Part shown: piece by piece, positions 1 to 9,033 of the stretch
Layout of the letters: each line of letters starts with the position of its first letter
Position numbering within the stretch: position 1 is the stretch's first letter
Origin: Streptomyces sp. S465
GTDB taxonomy: Bacteria > Actinomycetota > Actinomycetes > Streptomycetales > Streptomycetaceae
Direction of reading: 5' to 3'
DNA: 64,000 nt
Assembly (NCBI RefSeq): GCF_026898115.1
Contig: NZ_CP114036.1
Location: 2,604,001-2,668,000, forward strand
Made by a program: the position numbers and the translations under genes
The notes under the pieces: generated by a model
Databases searched by the model: none
Told to the model about the DNA's origin: nothing
What the model saw: the letters and a program-made list of their open reading frames with translations, nothing else

Positions 1-33
1 CTTATTCGGTCGGCCCCGGTCGTCCCGGCCCCG

Positions 34-39
34 TACACT
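34..39 (+). promoter_or_regulatory. candidate -10 box for the ileS leader transcript
   Basis: The hexamer TACACT fits the streptomycete TANNNT -10 consensus and sits about 20 nt before the first paired element of the T-box leader. No convincing -35 hexamer is visible upstream, so this is a weak call. Confidence 0.3.
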
Positions 40-58
40 GGGCGCAGCGAAAGGCGTG

Positions 59-310
59 GATGGGGACGAGTAGCGTCGTAGGCGGCCCAGAGCGACCCGG
101 GGACGGTGTGAGCCCGGGGGCGAGCGCGATGTGAAGGATCACCCCGGAGCCGCCGGAAGAACCCCCGCCCTGGGCCAGTAGAACCGGCATCGCGATCCCA
201 ATGAGGGGGCCGGGAGCTCACCCGCTGCCGGTCAAGGAGGGTGGTACCGCGGGAGCGCACGGCTCTCGTCCCTCCGACGGAACCGGAAAGAGCACGTGTC
301 CGCCGGAGGA
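59..310 (+). promoter_or_regulatory. T-box riboswitch (tRNA-Ile sensing) controlling ileS translation
   Basis: The leader reads tRNA-Ile charging and sets IleRS synthesis. The base of stem I pairs GGGG (62-65) with CCCC (142-145). The specifier codon ATC (Ile) is at 138-140, preceded by GAAGG and followed by A141, as in classical T-boxes. The conserved T-box core GGTGGTACCGCG spans about 240-251. The antisequestrator is visible: GGAGGG (236-241) pairs with CCCTCC (270-275), and 250-256 pairs with 262-268. The alternative hairpin pairs 271-280 with 300-309 (9 of 10 bases), burying the ileS Shine-Dalgarno GGAGG (305-309). There is no U-run terminator, so control is inferred to be translational, as known for actinobacterial ileS T-boxes. 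Confidence 0.93.
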
Positions 311-322
311 AGAAGAGCCCCG

Positions 323-3300
323 ATGACGCCGCAGTACCGCCAGGTGCCCGCCCAGGTCGACCTGCCCGCCCTCGAGCACGCCGTGCTCGACTTCTGGCGG
401 GAGAACAAGATCTTCGCCCGTAGCCTCGAGCAGTCCGAGGGACGGCCCGAGTGGGTCTTCTACGAGGGCCCGCCGACCGCGAACGGCATGCCCGGCGCCC
501 ACCACATCGAGGCCCGCGTCTTCAAGGACGTCTTCCCGCGCTTCCGCACCATGCGGGGCTACCACGTCGACCGTAAGGCGGGCTGGGACTGCCACGGCCT
601 GCCGGTCGAGCTGGCGGTCGAGAAGGAACTGGGCTTCAACGGCAAGAAGGACATCGAGGCGTACGGCATCGCCGAGTTCAACGCCAAGTGCCGGGAGTCG
701 GTCACCCGGCACACCGACGCCTTCGCCGAGCTCACCACGCGGATGGGCTACTGGACCGATCTCGACGGCGCGTACTGGACCATGAACCCCGAGTACGTCG
801 AGTCGGTGTGGTGGTCCCTGAAGGAGATCTTCAACAAGGGGCTGCTGGTCCAGGACCACCGGGTCGCCCCCTGGTGCCCGCGCTGCGGCACCGGACTGTC
901 CGACCACGAGCTGGCGCAGGGCTACGAGACGGTCGTCGACCCCTCGGTCTTCGTCCGCTTCCCGCTGACCTCCGGGCCGCTGGCGGGCCGGGCGTCGCTG
1001 CTGGTGTGGACGACCACGCCGTGGACCCTGGTCTCCAACACCGCCGTGGCCGCGCATCCCCAGGTGCGCTACGTGGTCGCCACCGACGGCGCGGAGTCGC
1101 TGGTCGTCGCGGAGCCGCTGGTGGAGAAGGCGCTCGGCGAGGGCTGGACCGTCACCGGGGAGTCCTTCACCGGGGCCGAGATGGAGCGCTGGAGCTACCG
1201 GCGCCCCTTCGAGCTGGTGGAGATCCCCGACGCGCACTTCGTCGTCAACGCCGACTATGTGACGACCGAGGACGGCACCGGTCTGGTCCACCAGTCCCCG
1301 GCCTTCGGTGAGGACGACCTGAAGACCTGCCGTGCGTACGGTCTGCCGGTGGTCAACCCGGTCCGCCCGGACGGCACCTTCGAGGAGGGTCTCGGCCTGG
1401 TCGGCGGCGAGTTCTTCAAGAAGGCCGACGAGGCGCTGACGGCGGACCTCCAGGAGCGCGGTCTGCTGTTCCGGCACGTGCCGTACGAGCACAGCTACCC
1501 GCACTGCTGGCGCTGCCACACCGCGCTGCTCTACTACGCCCAGCCGTCGTGGTACATCCGCACCACCGCGATCAAGGACGCGCTGCTGCGGGAGAATGAG
1601 AAGACCAACTGGTACCCCGAATCGGTCAAGACCGGTCGCTATGGCGACTGGCTCAATAACAACATCGACTGGGCGCTGTCGCGCAATCGCTACTGGGGCA
1701 CCCCGCTGCCCATCTGGCGCTGCGCCGAGTCCCATCTCACCTGCGTCGGCTCCCTCGCCGAGCTCTCCGAGCTGACCGGCACCGACCAGAGCGGACTGGA
1801 CCCGCACCGGCCGTACATCGACGAGATCACCTTCACCTGCGCCGCCGACGGCTGCTCGCTGACGGCCGAGCGGGTGCCCGAGGTCATCGACGCCTGGTAC
1901 GACTCGGGCTCGATGCCGTTCGCGCAGTACGGCTACCCGTACCGGAACAAGGAGCTCTTCGAGCGGCGCTACCCGGCGCAGTTCATCTCCGAGGCCATCG
2001 ACCAGACCCGCGGCTGGTTCTACACGCTGATGGCGGTCGGCACGCTCGTCTTCGATAAGTCCTCGTATGAAAACGTGGTCTGCCTCGGTCACATCCTGGC
2101 TGAGGACGGGCGGAAGATGTCCAAGCACCTGGGCAACATCCTTCAGCCGATCCCGCTGATGGACCAGCACGGCGCGGACGCGGTGCGCTGGTTCATGGCC
2201 GCGGGCGGCTCGCCGTGGGCGGCGCGCCGGGTCGGGCACGGCACCATCCAGGAGGTCGTGCGCAAGACGCTGCTCACCTACTGGAACACGGTCGCCTTCC
2301 AGGCGCTGTACGCCCGCACCTCGGGCTGGGCGCCGTCCGGGGCGGACCCGGCCCCGGCCGAGCGGCCGCTGCTGGACCGCTGGCTGCTGGGCGAACTGGG
2401 CACGCTCACCGAGCAGGTGACCGAGGCGATGGAGGCGTACGACACCCAGCGCGCCGGAAAGCTGCTGTCGGCCTTCGTCGACGATCTGTCCAACTGGTAT
2501 GTGCGCCGCTCCCGCCGCCGCTTCTGGCAGGGCGACGCCGCCGCGCTGCGCACCCTGCACGATGTCGTCGAGACGGTCACCCGGCTGATGGCACCCCTGG
2601 TGCCCTTCATCACCGAGCGGGTCTGGCAGGACCTGGTGGTCCCGGTGACCCCCGAGGCGCCCGCCTCCGTGCACCTGGCCACTTGGCCGGAGCCGGACCG
2701 GTCCATGATCGACCCGGTCCTCTCGGAGCGGATGGCGCTGGTGCGGCGCCTGGTGGAGCTGGGGCGCGCGACCCGCGCGGAGTCCGGTGTGAAGACGCGC
2801 CAGCCGCTGTCGCGGGCGCTGGTCGCCGCGTCCGGCTTCGAATCCCTCGGCACCGAACTGCGCGCCCAGATCGAGGAGGAGCTCAACGTCTCCTCGCTCG
2901 CATCGCTGAGCGAGGTCGGCGGCTCGCTGGTGGACACCACCGCGAAGGCCAACTTCCGCGCGCTGGGCAAGCGTTTCGGCAAGGGCACCCAGCCGGTCGC
3001 CAAGGCGATCGCGGATGCGGACGCGGCCGCGCTGTCGGTGGCGCTGCGCGAGGGCACGGCGTCGGTGACCGTGGACGGCGAGCAGGTCTCCCTCTCCCCG
3101 GACGAGGTCATCATCACCGAGACCCCGCGCGAGGGCTGGTCGGTCGCCTCCGACGCGGGTGCCACGGTCGCCCTCGACCTGGAGATCACCCCGGAGCTGC
3201 GCCGCGCGGGTCTCGCCCGTGACGCGATCCGGCTGATCCAGGAGGCCCGTAAGAACAGCGGACTGGACGTGGCCGACCGGATCGCGCTGCGCTGGCGGTC

Positions 3301-3460
3301 GGCCGACGAGGAGCTCCGCCAGGCCCTCACCGACCACGCCGAGCTGATCGCGGACGAGGTCCTCGCGACCGACTTCGCCTCCGGCGACGGGGAGGAGGGC
3401 TACGGCGAGGAGTTCACGGACACCCCGCTGGGCCTCACTTTCCGCCTTCGCAAGGCGTAA
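323..3460 (+). CDS. ileS: isoleucyl-tRNA synthetase
   Basis: Class I aminoacyl-tRNA synthetase that charges tRNA-Ile with isoleucine in the cytoplasm, with an editing domain that clears misacylated Val. The 1045-residue protein is of the long type. The HIGH-equivalent (GAHHI, near residue 58) and KMSKHLGN (near residue 597) are both present. The connective-peptide region contains two CxxC pairs, typical of zinc-binding in this family. I chose ATG 323, 12 nt after GGAGGA (305-310), over the upstream in-frame GTG at 296, because that would place the start inside the T-box expression platform. The gene is monocistronic: a strong terminator follows and the next gene converges. Expression is set by the T-box leader. 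Confidence 0.97.
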   Translation: MTPQYRQVPAQVDLPALEHAVLDFWRENKIFARSLEQSEGRPEWVFYEGPPTANGMPGAHHIEARVFKDVFPRFRTMRGYHVDRKAGWDCHGLPVELAVEKELGFNGKKDIEAYGIAEFNAKCRESVTRHTDAFAELTTRMGYWTDLDGAYWTMNPEYVESVWWSLKEIFNKGLLVQDHRVAPWCPRCGTGLSDHELAQGYETVVDPSVFVRFPLTSGPLAGRASLLVWTTTPWTLVSNTAVAAHPQVRYVVATDGAESLVVAEPLVEKALGEGWTVTGESFTGAEMERWSYRRPFELVEIPDAHFVVNADYVTTEDGTGLVHQSPAFGEDDLKTCRAYGLPVVNPVRPDGTFEEGLGLVGGEFFKKADEALTADLQERGLLFRHVPYEHSYPHCWRCHTALLYYAQPSWYIRTTAIKDALLRENEKTNWYPESVKTGRYGDWLNNNIDWALSRNRYWGTPLPIWRCAESHLTCVGSLAELSELTGTDQSGLDPHRPYIDEITFTCAADGCSLTAERVPEVIDAWYDSGSMPFAQYGYPYRNKELFERRYPAQFISEAIDQTRGWFYTLMAVGTLVFDKSSYENVVCLGHILAEDGRKMSKHLGNILQPIPLMDQHGADAVRWFMAAGGSPWAARRVGHGTIQEVVRKTLLTYWNTVAFQALYARTSGWAPSGADPAPAERPLLDRWLLGELGTLTEQVTEAMEAYDTQRAGKLLSAFVDDLSNWYVRRSRRRFWQGDAAALRTLHDVVETVTRLMAPLVPFITERVWQDLVVPVTPEAPASVHLATWPEPDRSMIDPVLSERMALVRRLVELGRATRAESGVKTRQPLSRALVAASGFESLGTELRAQIEEELNVSSLASLSEVGGSLVDTTAKANFRALGKRFGKGTQPVAKAIADADAAALSVALREGTASVTVDGEQVSLSPDEVIITETPREGWSVASDAGATVALDLEITPELRRAGLARDAIRLIQEARKNSGLDVADRIALRWRSADEELRQALTDHAELIADEVLATDFASGDGEEGYGEEFTDTPLGLTFRLRKA

Positions 3461-3489
3461 TACCGCACGGGGTTCGGTACCCCACCCCG

Positions 3490-3529
3490 CGAGCGCCGGA
3501 CGGGCTGGAACCAGCCCGTCCGGCGCTCG
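3490..3529 (+). terminator. ileS terminator
   Basis: Perfect 19-bp inverted repeat (3490-3508 with 3511-3529) around AA, 29 nt after the ileS stop codon. There is no T-run, which is normal for streptomycete terminators. It may act in both directions. Confidence 0.85.
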
Positions 3530-3581
3530 CGACGTCCCGAACAAGGGGCAGGCAGGGGAAAGCGTCCCACCCGCACGGCAA

Positions 3582-3622
3582 AGGGCCGGGCCCGGGAGCT
3601 TGCCGCTCCCGGGCCCGGCCCT
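3582..3622 (-). terminator. divIVA terminator
   Basis: Perfect 18-bp inverted repeat (3582-3599 with 3605-3622) with a 5-nt loop, placed just past the divIVA stop codon. Together with the ileS terminator it separates two convergent transcription units. Confidence 0.8.
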
Positions 3623-3658
3623 GGTGATTGCCGAACGCCGCGCGCTATGCGTACCGCG

Positions 3659-4840
3659 TCAGTTGTCGTCCTCGTCGATGAGGAAGCCCCGCATCGGGCT
3701 CGGCGCCTGCTGCATCGGCTGCGGGCTCTGCGGCCGCACCGGTGCCATCGGCTGGGTCATCGCGGGAGACATCTGCTGCTGTCCGCCGTAGGACGGCGCT
3801 CCGCCGTTCTGACCGTGGCCGCCCATGGACTGGTTGCCGCCCATGGTGTGGCCGCCCATCGTGCCGGCGCCGGCCGAGGCCATGGAGCCGCTCATCGACG
3901 GGGACGGCGGCAGCGAGGCGGTCGCCGGAGTACGCGGCGGGGCGAGCGAGTCGTCGGCCTGGTTCTCCAGCTGGCGCAGCTGGCTCTCCAGGTACGACTT
4001 CAGCCGCGTGCGGTACTCGCGCTCGAAGCCGCGCAGGTCCTCGACCTTGCGCTCGAGCGTGGCACGGGCGGACTCCAGGGAGCCCATCGCCACACGGTGC
4101 TTCTCCTGCGCGTCCCGCTCCAGCGCGTCGGCCTTGGCGCGGGCATCCCGCTCCAGGCCCTCGGCGCGGCTGCGGGCCTCGCCGACGATCTTGTTGGCCT
4201 CGGAACGGGCCTCCGCGATCGCCTGGTCAGCGGTCTGCTGCGCGAGCGAGAGCACGCGCGCGGCGCTGTCGCCGCCCGGACCCTGCCCCGGCTGCGGCAG
4301 CTGCGGACCACCGGGGCCGCCAGGACCGCCGGGGCCACCGGGCCCACCGGGACCGCCCATCGGGCCACCCATGGGACCGCCGGGACCCATCGGGCCGTTC
4401 TGACCCATGGGGCCGTTCTGACCCATCGGACCGTTCTGGCCCATCGGGCCGGGGCCACCCTGCTGCATCGGTCCGGGGCCGTTCTGGCCCATCGGACCGG
4501 CCGGCAGCTGCGGGGCACCGCCCGGAAGTTGGGGCGGCCCACCCATCTGCTGCTGCTGGCCGGGCGGCACCGGCTGCGGTCCCGATATGGCGGCGGGCAC
4601 GGGTGCGCCTGGCCTCTCCTGCTGTTCGGGAGGCTTGCGCATGCCTTGTTGCTGACTCTGGGCGGCGGCACGCGTCGCGGCGGCCAGCTTGGCGCGCAGG
4701 TCCTCGTTCTCCCGCAACAGCCGGGTCAGTTCGGCTTCGACCTCGTCGAGGAAGGCATCGACCTCGTCCTCGTCATAGCCTTCTCGGAGGCGGACGGTCG
4801 TGAACTGCTTGTTCCGCACGTCCTCGGGGGTCAACGGCAT
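3659..4840 (-). CDS. divIVA: DivIVA polar growth scaffold
   Basis: Cytoplasmic coiled-coil protein that marks hyphal tips and directs polar wall assembly; essential in Streptomyces. The 393 residues show the conserved N-terminal DivIVA domain (residues 1-58, starting MPLTPEDVRNKQF) with a coiled coil. A Pro/Gln/Gly/Met-rich linker (about 66-190) follows, then a second long coiled coil (about 193-295) and a Gly/Met/Gln-rich tail. The linker carries collagen-like Gly-X-Y runs (GPMGQN units, then PGG units), encoded by 18-bp and 9-bp near-repeats. A GAGGTGAAG ribosome-binding site precedes the ATG. It is the last gene of the division cluster, downstream of sepG. Family and role are certain; the linker repeats are unusually regular. 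Confidence 0.96.
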   Translation of the reverse strand: MPLTPEDVRNKQFTTVRLREGYDEDEVDAFLDEVEAELTRLLRENEDLRAKLAAATRAAAQSQQQGMRKPPEQQERPGAPVPAAISGPQPVPPGQQQQMGGPPQLPGGAPQLPAGPMGQNGPGPMQQGGPGPMGQNGPMGQNGPMGQNGPMGPGGPMGGPMGGPGGPGGPGGPGGPGGPQLPQPGQGPGGDSAARVLSLAQQTADQAIAEARSEANKIVGEARSRAEGLERDARAKADALERDAQEKHRVAMGSLESARATLERKVEDLRGFEREYRTRLKSYLESQLRQLENQADDSLAPPRTPATASLPPSPSMSGSMASAGAGTMGGHTMGGNQSMGGHGQNGGAPSYGGQQQMSPAMTQPMAPVRPQSPQPMQQAPSPMRGFLIDEDDN

Positions 4841-4889
4841 CTCTACTTCACCTCAACGTAGTCGTCGGCAATCGGCAAGACCGTATCGT

Positions 4890-5186
4890 TCACACCCTGC
4901 TCGCAAAATTGCTCACGACGGTGATCAGGATCCAGACGATGATCATCAGCACGAAGAAGGACAGGTCGAGCGCCACACCCCCGAGACGCAGCGGCGGGAT
5001 GAACCGCCGCAGAAGCTTGAGTGGCGGATCGGTCACAGTGTAGGTGGCCTCGAGGAGGACCACCATCGCTCGACCGGGTTGCCACGAGCGCGCGAACTGG
5101 AAGACATAGTCCATAACCAGCCGGAAGATCAGCACGATCAGGAAGCAGTAGAGCGCGATGTAGATCACCTGTAGTGCGATGCCCAT
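4890..5186 (-). CDS. sepG: YggT-family membrane protein SepG
   Basis: 98-residue integral membrane protein of the YggT/YlmG family. Two hydrophobic stretches (about residues 3-27 and 72-93) flank a segment containing the family-typical TVTDPPLKLLRRFIPP. In Streptomyces the gene at this position is sepG, which helps localise SsgB and hence FtsZ to sporulation septa; I assign the symbol by synteny. It lies between sepF and divIVA on the same strand, about 80 nt after sepF, so cotranscription is likely. Confidence 0.88.
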   Translation of the reverse strand: MGIALQVIYIALYCFLIVLIFRLVMDYVFQFARSWQPGRAMVVLLEATYTVTDPPLKLLRRFIPPLRLGGVALDLSFFVLMIIVWILITVVSNFASRV

Positions 5187-5267
5187 CCCGCGCGTCCCTC
5201 TCCCCTGGTTCGTACTGGCCTTACGGCCTCGGATGACTCGGTGTTGCCGGTTTGCCGTTTTTGCGTC

Positions 5268-5888
5268 TCAGCTCTGGTTGAAGAACCCGCCCTCTGCGAT
5301 ACGGGCCTTGTCCTCCGCCGTGACATCGACGTTAGCAGGAGACAACAGGAACACCTTCTGCGTCACCCGCTCAATGCTGCCATGGAGGCCGAACACCAGA
5401 CCGGCGGCAAAGTCGACAAGTCGCTTCGCATCCGTGTCGTCCATCTCCGTCAGATTCATGATCACGGGAGTGCCCTCACGGAAGTGTTCCCCGATAGTAC
5501 GGGCCTCGTTGTAGGTCCGGGGGTGGAGTGTGGTGATGCGGTACGGCTCCCGCTCGGACACAACCTTGGGCATGATCACGGGCGCGTTCTTCTCCAAGTT
5601 CTGACGTTCAGGTGTGATGGACGCCACGGGGGCAATTCGCGCGGGTCGCCCGGTTTCCACCGCAAGGGGAGTTGGCTCACGCTGCGCGGGAGGATGGACG
5701 ACTCGCACGGATTCGCCCCTTTCCGGCCGTGGTTCGGTCTCCACTACCTGATGTCGCCGACGGTCCCGCTCCCGCTCGGGCTCCGGCTCGGGCTCGAACT
5801 CGTCGTCGGGGTCGAATCCCCGGCCGTCGTACCCATCGTCCTCCACGAGGCCGAGGTAGACCGCCATCTTGCGCATCGCGCCGGCCAT
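5268..5888 (-). CDS. sepF: cell division protein SepF
   Basis: Membrane-anchoring partner of FtsZ; actinobacteria lack FtsA, and SepF ties the Z-ring to the membrane. The 206 residues begin with the amphipathic membrane-targeting helix ([14 protein letters not shown]). A charged, Arg/Glu-rich linker (about 20-110) follows, then the SepF core (about 115-200) with the motif [21 protein letters not shown] start at Met-5 is also possible, but the first ATG keeps the helix intact. It lies between yggS and sepG in the conserved order. Confidence 0.94.
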   Translation of the reverse strand: MAGAMRKMAVYLGLVEDDGYDGRGFDPDDEFEPEPEPERERDRRRHQVVETEPRPERGESVRVVHPPAQREPTPLAVETGRPARIAPVASITPERQNLEKNAPVIMPKVVSEREPYRITTLHPRTYNEARTIGEHFREGTPVIMNLTEMDDTDAKRLVDFAAGLVFGLHGSIERVTQKVFLLSPANVDVTAEDKARIAEGGFFNQS

Positions 5889-6011
5889 TCTCTGCGTCCT
5901 CCGCTCTGTGGTGGATCGGCTCCGCCACCGGATGCCATGGATCCACGTGGCCCGCCCGCCTTTTGACGGGAATGACCATATTTTCTGCTGTGGTCCGACT
6001 TCTTCGCGACG

Positions 6012-6731
6012 TTACCGGAGCCTGGGTCGGACTCCGAGTACCGCAGTGCCGACGCGCACATGTGTCGCCCCCGCCGCCACCGCTTCCTCGAGGTCCGAGC
6101 TCATCCCCGCCGAAACCATGGTGGCAGCCGGATGGGCCACGCGCAGGCGGGACGAGATTTCCATCAGCCGGTCGAACGCCGCCCGCGGCCGCCCTTCATA
6201 AGGGCCCGTCAGCGGGGCGACGGTCATCAGACCGTCGAGCCGCAGCCCTTCGGCCTCGGCCACGGAGTCGGCGAGCCGTGCCACTCCGTCCGGTCCGACG
6301 CCTCCGCGCCCTCCCCGTTCGTCGGAGTCCGCGTCGAGCGCGACCTGAATCAGGACGCCCAGCTCCCGTGCGGCCCCCACGGCCGCACGGGAGAGCGCGT
6401 CAACCAATCGCTTACGATCGACAGATTGCACCACATCGGCATAACTCGATACCGAACGAACCTTATTGGTCTGCAACTGTCCGACAAAGTGCCAGATCAG
6501 TGGCAAATCCGCGCATTCCGCGGCTTTGGGAGCTGCTTCCTGATCGCGGTTCTCGGCGACATGCCGTACGCCGAGTTCCGCGAGCAAACGGACATCGCTC
6601 GCCGGATAGGTCTTGGTGACCACGATCCGGGTCACCTCTTCGCGCTTGCGACCGGCCGTGGCACAGGCGGCAGAGATACGTTCCTCCACCCGGGCCAGAT
6701 TGGCGGCCAGTTCCGCCTTGCGATCCGTCAC
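6012..6731 (-). CDS. yggS: YggS-family PLP homeostasis protein
   Basis: Alanine-racemase-fold type III PLP-binding protein (PLPBP/YlmE) that buffers pyridoxal phosphate and affects amino-acid pools; it is not a known catalyst. The 239 residues contain the PLP-lysine motif VVTKTYP (near residue 38), the HFVGQLQTNK motif and a C-terminal phosphate-binding stretch (SAGMSSDLEEAVAAGATHVRVG region). Start is GTG 6731, only 3 nt after the pgeF stop, so the two are surely cotranscribed. It is part of the ftsZ-distal segment of the division cluster. Confidence 0.93.
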   Translation of the reverse strand: MTDRKAELAANLARVEERISAACATAGRKREEVTRIVVTKTYPASDVRLLAELGVRHVAENRDQEAAPKAAECADLPLIWHFVGQLQTNKVRSVSSYADVVQSVDRKRLVDALSRAAVGAARELGVLIQVALDADSDERGGRGGVGPDGVARLADSVAEAEGLRLDGLMTVAPLTGPYEGRPRAAFDRLMEISSRLRVAHPAATMVSAGMSSDLEEAVAAGATHVRVGTAVLGVRPRLR

Positions 6732-6734
6732 GAC

Positions 6735-7475
6735 TCAGCCGCCCAACCAGACATAGCTCGCGAGCCGCCCCGTGATGCGCTCGCGCCGGTACGAGAAGTG
6801 GTCCGCCGACTCCAGGGTGCAGATGTGAGATTCTCCATCCGCCTCGTCCATCCGCACACCGGACCGGGTCAGTTGGGCCCGGACACCGGCCACCACGTCC
6901 ACCGCCGGGGTACCCCAGCTGGTTTCGGCCCATGCCTCGGGCACCGTCGCGGCGACATCGGCGCGCATGTCCGCGGGAACCTCGTAGCAGCGGCCGCACA
7001 CCGCGGGGCCAATACGGGCGACGATCCGGGCAGGCTTAGCGCCCTGTTCGGTCATCGCCTCCACCACCGCCGGGACCACTCCGGCGACCAGACCCGGCCG
7101 GCCGGCGTGGGCGGCGCCGATGATCCCGGCCACCGGATCGGCCAGCAGCACCGGGGTGCAGTCGGCGGTGAGGACGGCCAGGGCGAGACCTTGACGCCGG
7201 GTCACCACCGCGTCCACCGCCGGGATCTCCCCGTCGGCCCACGGTCCGTCGACCACCGCGACGTCCCGGCCGTGCACCTGGTTCATCCATACGACCGCCG
7301 CCGGGTCCAGGCCCATCGCCTTGGCGGCCAGTTCCCGGTTGGCCCGTACGGCCTGGGGGTCGTCGCCGACCGCCCCGCCGAGGTTGAGCTCGTCATACGG
7401 AGCGGCGCTCACCCCGCCCCACCGGTCGGTGAAGGCGAAGTGCGCGCCGCTCGCGTCGTGCTGTTGCGCTATCAC
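6735..7475 (-). CDS. pgeF: PgeF/YfiH laccase-domain protein (peptidoglycan editing factor)
   Basis: Multicopper-oxidase-fold (DUF152) protein. The E. coli homologue removes L-Ser misincorporated in place of L-Ala in UDP-MurNAc by MurC, and related proteins act on purine nucleosides. The 246 residues show the family features TDRWGGVS, NLGGAVGDDP, QVHGRDV, a metal-site TADCTPVLL and GAAHAGRPGL. The start is GTG 7475, with only a weak ribosome-binding site. It lies 43 nt downstream of ftsZ and directly upstream of yggS, the universal actinobacterial arrangement. Confidence 0.9.
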   Translation of the reverse strand: MIAQQHDASGAHFAFTDRWGGVSAAPYDELNLGGAVGDDPQAVRANRELAAKAMGLDPAAVVWMNQVHGRDVAVVDGPWADGEIPAVDAVVTRRQGLALAVLTADCTPVLLADPVAGIIGAAHAGRPGLVAGVVPAVVEAMTEQGAKPARIVARIGPAVCGRCYEVPADMRADVAATVPEAWAETSWGTPAVDVVAGVRAQLTRSGVRMDEADGESHICTLESADHFSYRRERITGRLASYVWLGG

Positions 7476-7518
7476 GTCTGGTTCGCTTCAAAGTCGCCGT
7501 CGAGCCATACCGGACGGC

Positions 7519-8757
7519 TCACTTCAGGAAGTCCGGAACGTCCAGCTCCTCGGCCTGGCTCTCCGGGTAGGGACGAGCCGGGGGGACCTGGGGGTGCGGG
7601 GCGGGCGCCGGGGGCGGCGGCACCTCGGCGACCGGGGTCGGGTCCGCCGGGGCGGGCTCCTCCTCGCGCGGGGTGACGCTGCCGAGCCCGCCGAAGGACG
7701 GGCGGCTGTTCTCCGAGCGGGACGACGGGCCGCTCGAGGAGGCGGTGGCGCTCTCGTCGCGGCTGCCGCCGTAGGAGCCGAGCACCTTGTCGCGGTTCTT
7801 GGCGGGCGGCTGACCGCCGTCGAAGCCCGCCGCGATCACGGTGACCCGGACCTCGTCGCCGAGCGCGTCGTCGATCACCGCGCCGAAGATGATGTTGGCC
7901 TCGGGGTGGGCGGCCTCGCTCACCAGCTGGGCGGCCTCGTTGATTTCGAACAGACCGAGGTCGGAACCGCCGGAGATGGAGAGCAGCACGCCCCGGGCGC
8001 CGTCGATGGACGCCTCCAGCAGCGGCGAGGAGATCGCCATCTCGGCCGCGGCCACCGCGCGGTCGTCACCGCGCGCCGAGCCGATGCCCATGAGCGCCGA
8101 TCCGGCCTCGGACATCACGGACTTGACGTCCGCGAAGTCGAGGTTGATGAGACCGGGGGTGGTGATCAGGTCGGTGATGCCCTGAACACCGGAGAGCAGC
8201 ACCTGGTCGGCCGACTTGAACGCGTCGAGCACGCTCACCTGACGGTCCGAAATGGACAGCAGTCGGTCGTTCGGGATCACGATGAGGGTGTCGACCTCGT
8301 CCCGCAGACCCGCGATGCCGTCCTCCGCCTGATTGGCGCGGCGGCGGCCCTCGAAAGTGAACGGACGGGTGACCACACCGATCGTCAGTGCGCCCAGCGA
8401 ACGCGCGATGTTCGCGACCACAGGCGCACCGCCGGTGCCCGTGCCGCCGCCCTCGCCCGCGGTCACGAAGACCATGTCGGCCCCCTTGAGGACCTCCTCG
8501 ATCTCCTCGCGGTGGTCCTCGGCGGCCTTCCGGCCGACCTCGGGGTTGGCGCCGGCGCCCAGGCCCCGGGTGAGCTCGCGGCCGACGTCGAGCTTGACGT
8601 CCGCGTCACTCATCAGCAGGGCCTGCGCATCGGTGTTGATCGCGATGAACTCGACGCCCTTGAGCCCGACCTCGATCATCCGGTTGATGGCATTCACGCC
8701 ACCGCCGCCGATGCCGACGACCTTGATGACTGCGAGGTAGTTCTGCGGTGCTGCCAC
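7519..8757 (-). CDS. ftsZ: cell division protein FtsZ
   Basis: Tubulin-like GTPase that polymerises into the cytokinetic ring; in Streptomyces it is needed for vegetative cross-walls and sporulation ladders. The tubulin signature [10 protein letters not shown] is at about residues 101-110 and the T7-loop region follows. A Pro-rich linker leads to the conserved C-terminal peptide LDVPDFLK that binds SepF and other partners. I chose GTG 8757 ([14 protein letters not shown]) rather than an in-frame start 12 codons upstream, because family members begin there and GAGAGG precedes it. Product is 412 aa. A 276-nt leader separates it from ftsQ and carries its own promoter. Confidence 0.97.
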   Translation of the reverse strand: MAAPQNYLAVIKVVGIGGGGVNAINRMIEVGLKGVEFIAINTDAQALLMSDADVKLDVGRELTRGLGAGANPEVGRKAAEDHREEIEEVLKGADMVFVTAGEGGGTGTGGAPVVANIARSLGALTIGVVTRPFTFEGRRRANQAEDGIAGLRDEVDTLIVIPNDRLLSISDRQVSVLDAFKSADQVLLSGVQGITDLITTPGLINLDFADVKSVMSEAGSALMGIGSARGDDRAVAAAEMAISSPLLEASIDGARGVLLSISGGSDLGLFEINEAAQLVSEAAHPEANIIFGAVIDDALGDEVRVTVIAAGFDGGQPPAKNRDKVLGSYGGSRDESATASSSGPSSRSENSRPSFGGLGSVTPREEEPAPADPTPVAEVPPPPAPAPHPQVPPARPYPESQAEELDVPDFLK

Positions 8758-8853
8758 GTCGAAGGCCTCTCGCCTCGAGTTACGTGTCGCCACCCCGCCG
8801 TTGCCGCGGTGCGCCGACTGATGCCGAATGGGACGGTTCCGATTGCCGACCCC

Positions 8854-8878
8854 AACCCTAACGCTGAAGTTTAGGGTT
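8854..8878. repeat. inverted repeat in the ftsZ leader
   Basis: AACCCTAA (8854-8861) and TTAGGGTT (8871-8878) form perfect 8-bp arms around 9 nt, between the inferred ftsZ transcription start and the GTG. It could be an operator or a 5'-UTR hairpin; which cannot be told from sequence. Confidence 0.6.
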
Positions 8879-8914
8879 ACCAGTGCCTCTGTTTCCCGGA
8901 CTCTTCGGAACAGG

Positions 8915-8944
8915 ACACTAAGTCGACAAGTGGCGCGCGTTCAA
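8915..8944 (-). promoter_or_regulatory. candidate ftsZ promoter
   Basis: On the minus strand, TTGAAC (8939-8944) and TAGTGT (8915-8920) are separated by 18 bp, a good match to the HrdB-type consensus. The transcription start would be about 150 nt before the ftsZ start. Several ftsZ promoters in this interval are known in S. coelicolor. Confidence 0.55.
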
Positions 8945-9033
8945 TGAACACGCCGAACCTCCCGCTTTTCTTTTCACCCTATGTGATCACCCAGTGGGCT
9001 AGCCAACCAGGGTGCTGGCCTGCCGCTATCACG

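Noticed and set aside
2..190. 62-codon minus-strand open frame at the left edge
   Set aside because: It overlaps the T-box stem I, whose pairing and specifier explain the sequence, and the peptide has no recognisable features.
218..3544. 1108-codon minus-strand open frame opposite ileS
   Set aside because: It lies wholly antisense to a certain gene; its Arg/Gly/Leu/Val-rich composition is the mirror of high-GC codon use and no family motif is seen.
3647..4861. 404-codon plus-strand frame opposite divIVA
   Set aside because: Antisense shadow; its apparent His/Gly repeats merely mirror the DivIVA linker repeats.
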